A stretch of 64,000 nucleotides of DNA, from the NCBI RefSeq assembly GCF_019754295.1, contig NZ_VIRV01000002.1, positions 146,284 to 210,283 of the forward strand, in the 5' to 3' direction. Of this stretch, positions 29,860-38,420 are shown piece by piece; within the stretch, counting starts at the first letter, position 1, and each line of letters begins with the position of its first letter. The notes beneath the pieces are model-generated. The model was not told the DNA's origin. It searched no databases and was given only the letters and a program-made list of their open reading frames with translations. Both the position numbers and the translations under genes were made by a program. Source of the stretch: Sellimonas caecigallum (GTDB taxonomy: Bacteria; Bacillota; Clostridia; Lachnospirales; Lachnospiraceae).

Positions 29860-29904
29860 AAAAAAACCACCGCCCCCGGAGCTTTATAGTCTCCAAAAAC
29901 AGTG
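29860..29904 (-). terminator. Terminator of tRNA-Lys with U-G wobble stem
   Basis: In the minus-strand transcript CACUG-UUUUU-GGAG pairs with CUCC-GGGGG-CGGUG, so five consecutive U-G wobble pairs sit inside the stem. GGTTTTTTT follows. The plus-strand version cannot fold, since C would face A, so the terminator works in one direction only. Confidence 0.7.
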
Positions 29905-29913
29905 ATTTCTAAA

Positions 29914-29986
29914 TGCGCGATCAGGGGCTCGAACCCTGGACACCCTGATTAAGAGTCAGGTGCTCTACCAACTGAGCTAATCGCGC
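29914..29986 (-). tRNA. tRNA-Lys(CTT)
   Basis: A 73-base cloverleaf: acceptor GCGCGAT/ATCGCGC, D-arm with AGCTCAGTTGGTAGAGC, anticodon stem CCTGA/TCAGG with loop CTCTTAA (anticodon CTT), T-arm with GGTTCGAGCC, and discriminator A. The CCA end is not encoded. It reads AAG codons and stands alone, not in a tRNA cluster. Confidence 0.96.
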
Positions 29987-30026
29987 GTGCGCTGTGAAGT
30001 TTTAATTATTGCTTAACGCAAGAAGT

Positions 30027-30055
30027 ATTATATTACATATTTTTCAAAAATGCAA
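30027..30055 (-). promoter_or_regulatory. Probable promoter of tRNA-Lys
   Basis: On the minus strand a perfect TATAAT (30032 to 30027) follows TTGCAT (30055 to 30050) after 17 bases. It is about 40 bases upstream of the tRNA 5' end. The -35 is weak. Confidence 0.55.
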
Positions 30056-30136
30056 GCAAATTTTTATATTTTTTTATTTTTTTCATTTGGCATGGCAGAT
30101 GCCCCATACCGCGTTCTCTCGGTACAGGGCTGTCTC

Positions 30137-30340
30137 CTATTTCCCGCAGTCCTTTTCTTTTCTGCAGGAATTGCAGTGGGGATTCAAAATCCGGTGCAAT
30201 TCTTCGCAGGATCCCACAATAATCCTGATCTTCTGATTCCACCATCGGTTGTCATAGCAGAAACATCCACATTTCCAACAGATTTTTTTCCTGCCCCTTC
30301 TCCCCATGCCATCCCTTCTTTCAGAGTGTCTCTTTAACAT
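30137..30340 (-). CDS. Small Cys-rich protein, possible zinc-binding
   Basis: A 67-residue open frame, basic, with eight cysteines including CWKCGCFC and CNSCRKEKDC, and one His before the second group. The pattern would suit a small zinc-binding protein. AGAGGG lies about 11 bases before the ATG, slightly far. It starts 27 bases after the trmB stop on the same strand, so it could be the last gene of that operon. There is no family match from memory; it may be a chance frame. Confidence 0.45.
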   Translation of the reverse strand: MLKRHSERRDGMGRRGRKKICWKCGCFCYDNRWWNQKIRIIVGSCEELHRILNPHCNSCRKEKDCGK

Positions 30341-30367
30341 TCTATGCAGAAGCCCTCTTTCATGTCA

Positions 30368-31015
30368 CTACTCTCTGGAAGCGATCAGTTTGCAGATTGG
30401 ATTGCCTTTTTGCGAAAATTTCTCTTCGTACTCTGTCATGACGTTGCCTTTATTCATCTCTTCATTGTTGTGCAGGTCAAATGTACTGGATAAAATTTTC
30501 CATCCGGCCTCCTCTGCCTGTTCCAATGAAAAGGAAAACAATCCCTGATTGTCCGTTTTGAATTCCACAACGCCGTCCTTTTTCAGTATCTTGTCATATC
30601 TTGGCCAGTAGGCTGTGGAGGTCAGTCTGCGCTTGGCGTGCCGCGCCTTCGGCCACGGGTCAGAAAAATTGAGATAAATACGGTCCACTTCTTCCGGCCC
30701 AAATACCTCCTCGATCTCAGCCGCATCCATACAGATGAATCGGATGTTATCCGGTTGCTCCTCCATAGCGTCCAGGCGTTCTACTGCACGAAGAAGAACA
30801 CTGGAATACCGCTCTATCCCGATATAGTTGATCTCTGGATTCTGTAAAGCCAGCGTCATCAGAAACTGCCCCTTCCCCATGCCGATTTCGATACGCACAG
30901 GATAGTCATTTCCAAACACCTCTTTCCAACAGCCTTTCCATTTTCTTTCTTCTTTTATCACATAATCATGGGAGGCCAGTGTCTCCCCTGCTCTTGGTAT
31001 GTTTCGAAGTCTCAT
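30368..31015 (-). CDS. trmB: tRNA (guanine(46)-N7)-methyltransferase TrmB
   Basis: SAM-dependent enzyme that methylates G46 in the tRNA variable loop. The 215-residue length is standard. Motifs are VRIEIGMGKGQFLMTLA (SAM site), INYIGIERYSSVLLRA, and the family signature YLNFSDPWPKARHAKRRLT. The tail TEYEEKFSQKGNPICKL is also characteristic. It lies 27 bases after the ZIP transporter gene on the same strand. Confidence 0.96.
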   Translation of the reverse strand: MRLRNIPRAGETLASHDYVIKEERKWKGCWKEVFGNDYPVRIEIGMGKGQFLMTLALQNPEINYIGIERYSSVLLRAVERLDAMEEQPDNIRFICMDAAEIEEVFGPEEVDRIYLNFSDPWPKARHAKRRLTSTAYWPRYDKILKKDGVVEFKTDNQGLFSFSLEQAEEAGWKILSSTFDLHNNEEMNKGNVMTEYEEKFSQKGNPICKLIASRE

Positions 31016-31042
31016 TTCTCTCTCCTTTATCTCTTTTCCGCT

Positions 31043-31819
31043 TTATCCCAGCGCCACGTCAAGTATCATCATCAAGACAAATCCGGCTGCAAAGCCGATT
31101 GTTCCGATATTGCTGTGTTCTCCTTCGCTTGCCTCCGGGATCAGTTCTTCCACAACCACATAAATCATCGCCCCCGCCGCGAACGCAAGCAGATAAGGCA
31201 GCACCGGTGTAATAAAACGCGCAAGCATGATCGTAACAAATGCGCTGACCGGCTCCACCGCCCCGGAGAGCATTCCGTAGAAAAAGGCTTTCCCCTTCCC
31301 TGTTCCTTCACTTTTCAGCGGAAGGGAGATGATCGCTCCTTCCGGAAAGTTTTGTATCGCGATACCAAGCGCCAGCGCAAAAGCTCCTGCCGCCGTCATC
31401 GTCTCCGTACCAGACAGCATTCCTGCGAACACTACCCCTACTGCCATCCCTTCCGGAATGTTATGTAACGTGACTGCGAGCACCAGCATCGTCGTCTTCT
31501 TCAGAGCACACTTCGGCCCCTCCGCTTTCTCTGCGCCTATGTGAAGATGTGGAATGGCCCTGTCAAGCAAAAGCAGAAACGCAACCCCTAAAAGCAGTCC
31601 CACAGCCGCAGGAATGAAGGCCAGTTTCCCCATACCCTCCGACATATCCATAGCCGGAATGAGAAGGGACCATACCGAAGCTGCCACCATAACTCCAGAT
31701 GCAAATCCAAGCAGTGTCTTCTGTACCAAAGGCTTGATCTGTCCCTTCAAAAAGAACACACACCCCGCCCCAAGTGCTGTGCCGAGAAAAGGGAGCAGCA
31801 GTCCCACAAAAATCTCCAT
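31043..31819 (-). CDS. ZIP family metal transporter
   Basis: A 258-residue inner-membrane protein with eight predicted transmembrane helices that imports divalent metals, usually zinc and sometimes iron or manganese. The metal-binding helix motifs HNIPEG (helix 4) and QNFPEG (helix 5) are intact, and EELIPE lies in helix 7. The cytoplasmic loop holding HLHIGAEK between helices 3 and 4 is the usual His-containing loop. It lies between mnmM and trmB on the same strand, probably as one transcript. No metal-responsive operator was recognised. Confidence 0.93.
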   Translation of the reverse strand: MEIFVGLLLPFLGTALGAGCVFFLKGQIKPLVQKTLLGFASGVMVAASVWSLLIPAMDMSEGMGKLAFIPAAVGLLLGVAFLLLLDRAIPHLHIGAEKAEGPKCALKKTTMLVLAVTLHNIPEGMAVGVVFAGMLSGTETMTAAGAFALALGIAIQNFPEGAIISLPLKSEGTGKGKAFFYGMLSGAVEPVSAFVTIMLARFITPVLPYLLAFAAGAMIYVVVEELIPEASEGEHSNIGTIGFAAGFVLMMILDVALG

Positions 31820-31858
31820 GTCTATTATCCTCCTGTCTTAATCCCCTTCTCCGCCATC

Positions 31859-32467
31859 TCAAAGCCGAATGATCATCGCCGGGATCGGCGGGTTATTTGG
31901 ACGATTGTAATATGAACTCATTATAACGAGATATTTCCTGCTGTCAAGCCCTTTCAGATAGGCCAAAATCCGATCCCGCTCCTCAAATCCGCTGTCTCCT
32001 CCGCTGTAAATGCAAAGACTCATCATGCCGTTTTTCTCAAGAAGAGTAAGCCCCTGGCGGATTGCTTCCACGCTGCTCTCCGCCTTTGTGGCAATCTTGT
32101 GGTCGCCTCCCGGCAGATAACCGAAATTAAAAACAATACACGATACTTTCCCATATCCGTCTTCTGCTCGTTCCGTCATCTTGGCGCAGTCCGGATCTGA
32201 TCTCAGGCATTCTTCCATCCGTTCATGCCCGCAGCAGAAAAGTTTGGCTCCTGAATCCAGCCCCCTCTCTTTTAACCTTGTCCTCGTCTCCTCAACAGCT
32301 TTTTCCTGTATATCGAAACCGGCTACTTTCCCTTTACTTCCTGCCAGTTCGCACAACAGCACCGTGTCGTTTCCATTCCCGACTGTGGCGTCAATACAGA
32401 AATCCCCTTCTTTTACCTGCTGTCTGATAAAATGGCTGCACCACTCTGTGATTTGGTAGTTCTTCAT
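31859..32467 (-). CDS. mnmM: tRNA wobble-uridine methyltransferase MnmM (YtqB family)
   Basis: A 202-residue class I SAM methyltransferase of the YtqB/PF06962 family. In Bacillus this family completes the 5-methylaminomethyl-2-thiouridine modification at U34 of tRNA. SAM-site motifs are DFCIDATVGNGNDTVLL and GKVAGFDIQEKAVEETR; the family motif FNFGYLPGGDH and the C-terminal YYNRPNNPPIPAM are clear. The ATG at 32467 is preferred, since AAGGAG lies six bases before it; an ATG five codons upstream has no ribosome site. The function is transferred from the family. Confidence 0.88.
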   Translation of the reverse strand: MKNYQITEWCSHFIRQQVKEGDFCIDATVGNGNDTVLLCELAGSKGKVAGFDIQEKAVEETRTRLKERGLDSGAKLFCCGHERMEECLRSDPDCAKMTERAEDGYGKVSCIVFNFGYLPGGDHKIATKAESSVEAIRQGLTLLEKNGMMSLCIYSGGDSGFEERDRILAYLKGLDSRKYLVIMSSYYNRPNNPPIPAMIIRL

Positions 32468-32499
32468 CGTCTTCTCCTTCATTATTATTGCAAAATCAT

Positions 32500-32531
32500 A
32501 AAAAGAAGGAGCACACTTTTCTGTGCGCTCC
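32500..32531 (-). terminator. Terminator after glgB
   Basis: On the minus strand GGAGCGCAC/GTGTGCTCC (9 bp, 6-base loop) is followed by TTCTTTTTA. It separates glgB from mnmM. Confidence 0.85.
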
Positions 32532-32539
32532 CTGCACTT

Positions 32540-34453
32540 TTAAAATTCAAATACAGCTACTCCGTACGGAGGCAGTTTGTACGCGAAAGAATATGGTCTT
32601 CCATCACATTCCTGCTTGATCGCTTTATAGACAAGAGGTCTCTCTTCTCCTTTTCCTCCATACTGCTTATCATCACTGTTCAGAATCAGTTTATACTGCT
32701 TCCTTCTCGGAACTCCTACCCGGTAGTCCGCCCACTCCATCGGTGTAAAATTGCAGACGAAAAGCAGATTCTTTTTATTATATTTGGAATGACGTATAAA
32801 ACTGAAAATACTTCTGTATCCGTCGTTTGCATTGACCCACTCAAATCCATATCCATTCGTATCCTGTTCATACATCGCCTTATTTTTCCGGTATAATTTC
32901 AAAAGATCCCGCATAAAAGCCTGAACCGCCTGGTGCTCCGGTTCCGCAAGGAGATACCAGTCAAGCTCCCTTTCCTCGCTCCACTCCCGAAGCTGAGCGA
33001 AATCCTGACCCATAAACAAAAGCTTCTTTCCCGGATGGCCCATCATAAATGCATAACCAACCTTCAGATTTGCATATTTATCAAATCCAAGTCCTGGCAT
33101 CTTGTTGAGCATAGAACACTTCAAATGGACCACTTCATCGTGAGAAAGAACAAGTATGTATTTTTCACTGTACGCATAAGTCATGGCAAATGTCATCTGA
33201 TTGTGGTGCTCTTTCCGGAAATATGGATCCAGTTTCATATATTCCAGGAAATCATGCATCCAGCCCATATTCCATTTCAAGCTGAATCCAAGCCCGTCGT
33301 CCTCCGGATTTCCGGTTACTTTCGGCCAGGCTGTAGACTCTTCTGCAATCATAAGGGTGCCAGGGTTTCTGCCCAATACTACAGAATTGAGGTGCTTAAA
33401 GAATTCGATGGCCTCCAGATTCTGATTTCCTCCGTATTTATTCGGCACCCACTGTCCATTCTGCTTGCCGTAATCCAGGTACAGCATCGATGCCACTGCA
33501 TCCACACGAAGCCCGTCCACATGGAAGGTTTCCATCCAGAACAATGCATTGCTGATAAGGAAGTTCTTCACTTCCGCCTTACCATAGTCAAAAATCTTTG
33601 TTCCCCAATCCGGGTGTTCTCCTTTCCTCGGATCCGCGTATTCGTATACTGCTGTACCGTCAAAATCTGCAAGCCCATGTGCATCTCTTGGAAAATGCGC
33701 CGGTACCCAGTCCAAAATAACACCGATCTTATTGCGGTGGAAATAGTTGATCATGTACGCAAAATCTTCCGGTGTACCGTATCTGGATGTCGGAGCAAAA
33801 TATCCGGTTACCTGATAGCCCCAGGATCCGTCAAACGGGTGTTCCGCGATCCCGATCAGCTCGATATGGGTATATCCCATCTCTTTCATATATTTTACCG
33901 CTTCCCTCGCAAACTCCCGGTAATTGTAGAAACGTTCTTCCTCTTCGCCCGGATGCTGCTTCCAGGAACCGATATGAGCCTCATATATAGACATCGGAGA
34001 CTCGTCTATATTCCAATTCTTGCGCGCTTCCATCCACACGCTGTCCGTCCACTTGATCCCGGATATATCATGCACTCTGGACGCCGTACCCGGACGCACT
34101 TCCGCATAATTTGCAAAAGGATCTGCTTTGTAGAGAAGCTCTCCCTTCTGCGTCTCTATGCAGTACTTGTACAGCTCTCCTTCCTTCATGTCTTTGATAA
34201 AACATGTATAGATACCGAGAGGTTCTTCCCGCTCCATTGGGTGCTTGTCTCTGTCCCATCCATTAAAATCTCCCACGACAGAAACTGCCTTTGCATTCGG
34301 GGCCCACACCGCAAAATAAACTCCCTTTTTCTTTCCATCCACAACCAGATGAGAGCCCATTTTTTTATATAAATCATAATGCGTTCCCTGACCGAACAAG
34401 TACTGATCCAATTCGCCTATTTCATATACTTTTTTCTTTTTTGTCCTCGCCAT
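32540..34453 (-). CDS. glgB: 1,4-alpha-glucan branching enzyme GlgB
   Basis: GH13 enzyme that introduces alpha-1,6 branches into glycogen. The 637-residue protein has an N-terminal CBM48-type domain (WAPNAKAVSVVGDFNGW) and then the catalytic barrel. Catalytic residues are visible as DGLRVDAV (nucleophile Asp), AEEST (acid/base Glu) and LSHDEV. A C-terminal beta domain ends YGVAVFEF. AAGGTGA precedes the ATG. No other glycogen genes are near, so the rest of the pathway must lie elsewhere. Confidence 0.96.
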   Translation of the reverse strand: MARTKKKKVYEIGELDQYLFGQGTHYDLYKKMGSHLVVDGKKKGVYFAVWAPNAKAVSVVGDFNGWDRDKHPMEREEPLGIYTCFIKDMKEGELYKYCIETQKGELLYKADPFANYAEVRPGTASRVHDISGIKWTDSVWMEARKNWNIDESPMSIYEAHIGSWKQHPGEEEERFYNYREFAREAVKYMKEMGYTHIELIGIAEHPFDGSWGYQVTGYFAPTSRYGTPEDFAYMINYFHRNKIGVILDWVPAHFPRDAHGLADFDGTAVYEYADPRKGEHPDWGTKIFDYGKAEVKNFLISNALFWMETFHVDGLRVDAVASMLYLDYGKQNGQWVPNKYGGNQNLEAIEFFKHLNSVVLGRNPGTLMIAEESTAWPKVTGNPEDDGLGFSLKWNMGWMHDFLEYMKLDPYFRKEHHNQMTFAMTYAYSEKYILVLSHDEVVHLKCSMLNKMPGLGFDKYANLKVGYAFMMGHPGKKLLFMGQDFAQLREWSEERELDWYLLAEPEHQAVQAFMRDLLKLYRKNKAMYEQDTNGYGFEWVNANDGYRSIFSFIRHSKYNKKNLLFVCNFTPMEWADYRVGVPRRKQYKLILNSDDKQYGGKGEERPLVYKAIKQECDGRPYSFAYKLPPYGVAVFEF

Positions 34454-34513
34454 GATTTCACCTTCTCATATCTAAAGTCATACGTTTATTATACTTGAGG
34501 CTTTATCAAAAAG

Positions 34514-34554
34514 AAAGAGTTTTAACAAAGTTTTTCATTTTGTTAAAACTCTTT
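34514..34554 (-). terminator. Terminator after the TPR-AAA gene
   Basis: A perfect 16-bp stem, AAAGAGTTTTAACAAA against its complement, has a 9-base loop. On the minus strand it is followed by CTTTTTG. Its near-symmetry suggests it could act in both directions. Confidence 0.85.
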
Positions 34555-34585
34555 TCGTCATTTTTCACAAGTTTTGTCGATTATC

Positions 34586-36949
34586 TTATTTGAAATCATC
34601 TTCTTTCAGAATGATCCGATCTGATTCATCCGTACTCTTTCTGAACACTCTCTTCATCAGGTGTTTCACATTTGCCTTCTGAGAATGTGCAATGGCTTCA
34701 TCCATGATTTCCTTAACTTCCGCAACTGTAACGAAATGATCCTCCTTCTGCATCACGTCAATCCTGCTGTACAATGCCAGAATTCCCATCTCGTCGATAG
34801 TATAACCGTTTTCTTTGGCGTAGGTCTGTCCAAATGTAACAAGTTCATCGTTGATGAAAATAGGAAGTTCTACACGGGATGTAAATTTCCGTTTAAAGTC
34901 CGGATTTGCAGAAAGCATTTTTTCAAGAGGACGTCTCTCTTCTTCCAGTATAAAAAGCATTTCTCCAGTCTGTTCTTCCATAAGACTGCTCAGATGGGAC
35001 AGCGTCTTCTTATTCATCTTACATGCTTTCTCAATGATCAGAGCTCCGCCCTGAAGTTTCTGGATGATGGCTTCCAGATTTTTCTGGTTCAGCGCATCTC
35101 CTGTAATGATCGCAACCTTTCCCTGTTTCATTTTTCTCTGCTTTTGTATCGCTTTGACAAGATCCACTGCAAGCACCGTTTTTCCGGATCCTTTATGTCC
35201 TATCACAAGGATATTGCCGGTACGTGATGTCCCATATCTCTTTTTACATGTCTTATCCTGTTCCAGTACATGCACGATCTGCTCACTCATTCCCCTGATC
35301 GGTACAAAGTAGGAAAACAATTTTTTCTGTTCTTCTGTAAGCCCTGCTTTGAGCCCGATCTCACTTGTGGCGCTCAGATCATATCTTCCCTGCACGACAA
35401 ATCCGGTATCGAAAGACACACCGCCCGGAGATGAAGATGTAGCATCTTCCTCATCTGGCTCTTCAATTTCAAGCACTTCCTCTGTCTCCGGCACTTTCGC
35501 GAAGATATCTTCCTCTTCATTCTGCTCTTCGTCGTACTCCTCTTCTGGATATTCTTCTTCGTCGTATTCCTCTTCCGAATACTCTTCTTCGTCGTACTCC
35601 TCTTCTGGATATTCTTCTTCGTCGTACTCTTCTTCCGGATATTCTTCTTCGTCGTATTCCTCTTCCGGATACTCTTCTTCGTCGTACTCCTCTTCCGGAT
35701 ACTCTTCTTCGTCGTACTCCTCTTCCGGATATTCTTCGTCGTCGTATTCCTCTTCCGGATACTCTTCTTCGTCGTACTCTTCTTCTGAATACTCTTCTTC
35801 GGACTCTTCCTCTTCCTCCGCAGTTTCCCCTGATTCTTCAGCCGTTTCCTCTACCTTCGCTTGTTCTTCAGCCATTTCATCTTCGTCTGACTCTTCTTTC
35901 AACACTTCAGACAACTGAGAAACTTCATCCTCCGGTTCTGCTGTGACACCGTTTTTCTCGTCTTCGCTTTCCATTTCTGCGAGCAGTTTCTGAATGTCAT
36001 CTGAAAGAATCTTTTCTGTATTACCAGAAACTTTCTGCTTCTCTTCTGCAGCTTTCTGCTCTGCCTCTCTTCTTTTCTCTTCAATTATCTCTGCATTTCT
36101 GCGCTGTTTTTCTTCCCATTGCTGAAGAATCTCTTCAATTTTCAGCCGACCTGTCTCGTACACGTCCTCTTCTCCTTTTCCCGCCAATTTCTTCACTTCA
36201 TCTATTGGCTTTTTGCTGGCAACTGCCATACCAAGCCAAAAAGCATCTTCCAGCGTTTCTGTCGTATCTGCTGCTTTCAAAATGGTTTCCGTCCAGTCTT
36301 CCTTCTGCTCCTGCACGCTTTCTTCCCGCTTTTCTTCTGCCCTGTCATATTTCCCCTGCTGCTGCGGTGTGAGCGGCTTGTGTTTCATCTTCAGCTCCAT
36401 CGCTTTCTGAACGTAAACGCCTTCGCTGAACCACAATATCAGGTCATCGCACTCTTCCATACATTCTTCCGCCATACCTGCGCGGTCATACAGCTCAGCC
36501 AGCTCATACGCCCATTTTTCAATATACTCAGCTTTCTTAAATTCTTCAAGGGTCTTGATCTGCTCCTCTATCGGAGCCCCCTGTTCTTTCTGAATTTTAT
36601 ATTTTAGTATGTACTGATTCGGATCCTTCGGTGCAATCCGCACAAACTCTTCATAACAGTCCATCGCTTCATCTGTCTCCCCAAGACGAAGCGCGAGAGT
36701 CCCGAGCCGATATACGATTTTTCTGCTCCCCGGACTTCTGTCGTAGGCAATAAACAGAATCTCTCTGCTCTTTTCAAAGTCTGCGTTACACTCATAAATC
36801 TCACTTACCGTACACAGAGTGGGAGCATTCTTCACTCTTCTCCAATCAATCGTGTCTGCGATCTCTTTCGCTTCCCTATAAGACTTTGCTTCGACGTATT
36901 TCATCATCTGTTCCGTCTTTTCACGGTATTCGTATTTATCCAACGTCAC
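34586..36949 (-). CDS. TPR-AAA ATPase-like protein with acidic pentapeptide repeat
   Basis: A 787-residue protein in three parts. Residues about 1 to 210 look like TPR-type helical repeats (EAKEIADTIDWRRV, then LGTLALRLGETDEAMDCYEE). A Glu-rich coil follows, then residues about 395 to 490 hold some 18 copies of a pentapeptide [PDS]EEEY. The C-terminal 260 residues carry a P-loop (GHKGSGKTVLAVDLV) and look like an AAA domain. There is no signal peptide. The start may be GTG at 36949 or TTG at 36943, which is better spaced from AGAGG. The function is unknown; the repeat should be disordered and able to change length. Confidence 0.8.
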   Translation of the reverse strand: MTLDKYEYREKTEQMMKYVEAKSYREAKEIADTIDWRRVKNAPTLCTVSEIYECNADFEKSREILFIAYDRSPGSRKIVYRLGTLALRLGETDEAMDCYEEFVRIAPKDPNQYILKYKIQKEQGAPIEEQIKTLEEFKKAEYIEKWAYELAELYDRAGMAEECMEECDDLILWFSEGVYVQKAMELKMKHKPLTPQQQGKYDRAEEKREESVQEQKEDWTETILKAADTTETLEDAFWLGMAVASKKPIDEVKKLAGKGEEDVYETGRLKIEEILQQWEEKQRRNAEIIEEKRREAEQKAAEEKQKVSGNTEKILSDDIQKLLAEMESEDEKNGVTAEPEDEVSQLSEVLKEESDEDEMAEEQAKVEETAEESGETAEEEEESEEEYSEEEYDEEEYPEEEYDDEEYPEEEYDEEEYPEEEYDEEEYPEEEYDEEEYPEEEYDEEEYPEEEYDEEEYSEEEYDEEEYPEEEYDEEQNEEEDIFAKVPETEEVLEIEEPDEEDATSSSPGGVSFDTGFVVQGRYDLSATSEIGLKAGLTEEQKKLFSYFVPIRGMSEQIVHVLEQDKTCKKRYGTSRTGNILVIGHKGSGKTVLAVDLVKAIQKQRKMKQGKVAIITGDALNQKNLEAIIQKLQGGALIIEKACKMNKKTLSHLSSLMEEQTGEMLFILEEERRPLEKMLSANPDFKRKFTSRVELPIFINDELVTFGQTYAKENGYTIDEMGILALYSRIDVMQKEDHFVTVAEVKEIMDEAIAHSQKANVKHLMKRVFRKSTDESDRIILKEDDFK
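35528..35808 (-). repeat. Tandem 15-bp (30-bp) coding repeat
   Basis: About 18 units encode [P/D/S]EEEY. In the DNA the pattern alternates P-unit and D-unit, giving a 30-bp period with a few synonymous changes. Such near-identical repeats commonly vary in copy number between strains. Confidence 0.9.
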
Positions 36950-37113
36950 TCACCTCTATTAATTATTTACATTTCCTTCTGGCCAAAAAGGCATACTTTT
37001 TATTTTCTTAGTGTACCATACCAGACTTTCAATGTCAAAATAATGGCCTCGTTTTTTTTCTCAAATATTACAAATTTATTAAATTTTTATATTTACAGCG
37101 TCGTTTTGAAAAC

Positions 37114-37158
37114 AGAAAAAATCTGCATGCCAGCTCCCGTCAAGCAGCACACAGATTC
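37114..37158 (-). terminator. Terminator after the ABC transporter operon
   Basis: On the minus strand AATCTGTGTGC pairs with GCATGCAGATT (two wobble pairs) and is followed by TTTTCTGTTTT. The rest of 36950 to 37185 holds no gene. Confidence 0.75.
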
Positions 37159-37185
37159 TTTCTCCTTTTATCGTTTTTTGATTGT

Positions 37186-38337
37186 CTATTCTCCTTTTTG
37201 TTTGATCGGAAGAACTGGATTTTCCGGTTCTACCGGATCACCTACTGTAAGACCTTCCATCTCTGCATCCGGACACACCTCTGTCCATGCCATATCCATA
37301 ATTTCTTCTACTGTCAGATCTTTTTTCTCAATAATTCCAAGACGCAGATAATCTTCTGCAATTTCATGGAGCGCCTGTTCAGTGAAGGCATCAGACAACC
37401 CGAAATGAAGAGAATCCCAGAATTCCTGCTGTACTTCTTTTTCGCCTGTCATTTTATCTGTATCATACATGAGCTGTACCGCCTCTTCTGACTGAAGTCG
37501 CGCATATTCTCCAGCGCGTTTGATCGCTTTTACTATATATTTGGCATGAACCGGGTTCTTTTTGAGGAATTCAGTGTTCATGGCTGTCACGCAACATGCT
37601 TCATCCTGAAACTCTGGGCTATATGTGATGGAACAGATGCTTCTCATCTTATCTTTGTAATTTGCCATCACAAAATAATCTGAGAAGATAGATGCATCCA
37701 CTTCACCATTTTCCATCGCTGCCACTGTCGCAGCATTGTCCTCGATATTCGGAAATTCCACCTCTGTAGTCGGATCAATACCGTACTCATCCAGCAGCCG
37801 ATAACTGATGTTCTGATCAGAATTTCCCGGACCATCGTGAATAGCGATCCTTTTTCCTTTCAGATCTTGTACTGTCTTAATGTCACTGTCTGCCGGGACA
37901 TAAATAGATTTACATCCAATATGTGCTCCGCAGACGAATGTCATTTTTACCCCGTTCGTTACAGGAACGAGCATTGTTGCAATATGATCAGTTCCCCACA
38001 TACACTTTCCTGTTCCTACTGTCTCCACAACAGATCCACCTTGAACATAAGTCGCATTGATTCCGTACTCTTCATAATATCCAAGCTGTTCTGCCAGATA
38101 TTTTGCAGATACACATGCTCCCCCATTAAACAGATATTGAAGCTCTGTGCCGAAAGCTGGTTCTTTTTTCATAGCTTCCCAATCTTCCTCCGGCACTGCT
38201 TCCGGACGCTCCACATTTTTGCTCTCTGTTGTTTTCCCGGATGCAGCCTTGTCTTTGCTGTCATTCTGTCCACATGCAGCCATGGAAAATGCTAACACAG
38301 CAACCATCGCAACTGCCGCAACTTTTTTCAGTTTCAT
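37186..38337 (-). CDS. ABC transporter substrate-binding lipoprotein, NrtA/SsuA/TauA type
   Basis: Lipoprotein of 383 residues. A basic N-terminus is followed by a hydrophobic core and the lipobox SMAAC with Cys22 as lipidation site. The body shows the NMT1/SsuA-like fold: AKYLAEQLGYYEEYGI, VQDLKGKRIAIHDGPGNSDQ and MENGEVDASIFSDYFV. The ligand cannot be named; relatives bind nitrate, sulfonates, taurine, pyrimidine precursors or other small molecules. It is the last gene of a permease-ATPase-binding protein operon. Confidence 0.88.
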   Translation of the reverse strand: MKLKKVAAVAMVAVLAFSMAACGQNDSKDKAASGKTTESKNVERPEAVPEEDWEAMKKEPAFGTELQYLFNGGACVSAKYLAEQLGYYEEYGINATYVQGGSVVETVGTGKCMWGTDHIATMLVPVTNGVKMTFVCGAHIGCKSIYVPADSDIKTVQDLKGKRIAIHDGPGNSDQNISYRLLDEYGIDPTTEVEFPNIEDNAATVAAMENGEVDASIFSDYFVMANYKDKMRSICSITYSPEFQDEACCVTAMNTEFLKKNPVHAKYIVKAIKRAGEYARLQSEEAVQLMYDTDKMTGEKEVQQEFWDSLHFGLSDAFTEQALHEIAEDYLRLGIIEKKDLTVEEIMDMAWTEVCPDAEMEGLTVGDPVEPENPVLPIKQKGE

Positions 38338-38420
38338 TTTCTTTTCTCCTTTATTTTCCTAAAATATTTATTCCAAAACCGGAATATATTTCATTCCTGG
38401 TTTCCAGAAACGTCATGAAA

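Noticed and set aside
32933..34372. Plus-strand open frame of 479 residues
   Set aside because: It lies wholly antisense to glgB, whose catalytic motifs are intact. The composition (many Cys, His, Phe) is that of a shadow frame.
35528..35808. Regular 30-bp spacing considered as a CRISPR array
   Set aside because: There are no unique spacers. The repeats are contiguous, in frame, and code for an acidic peptide.
35349..35918. Plus-strand frame of 189 residues made of Ser/Tyr repeats
   Set aside because: It is the exact antisense of the Glu-rich repeat in the TPR-AAA gene. Repeat codons leave the opposite strand open, and there is no ribosome site or family match.
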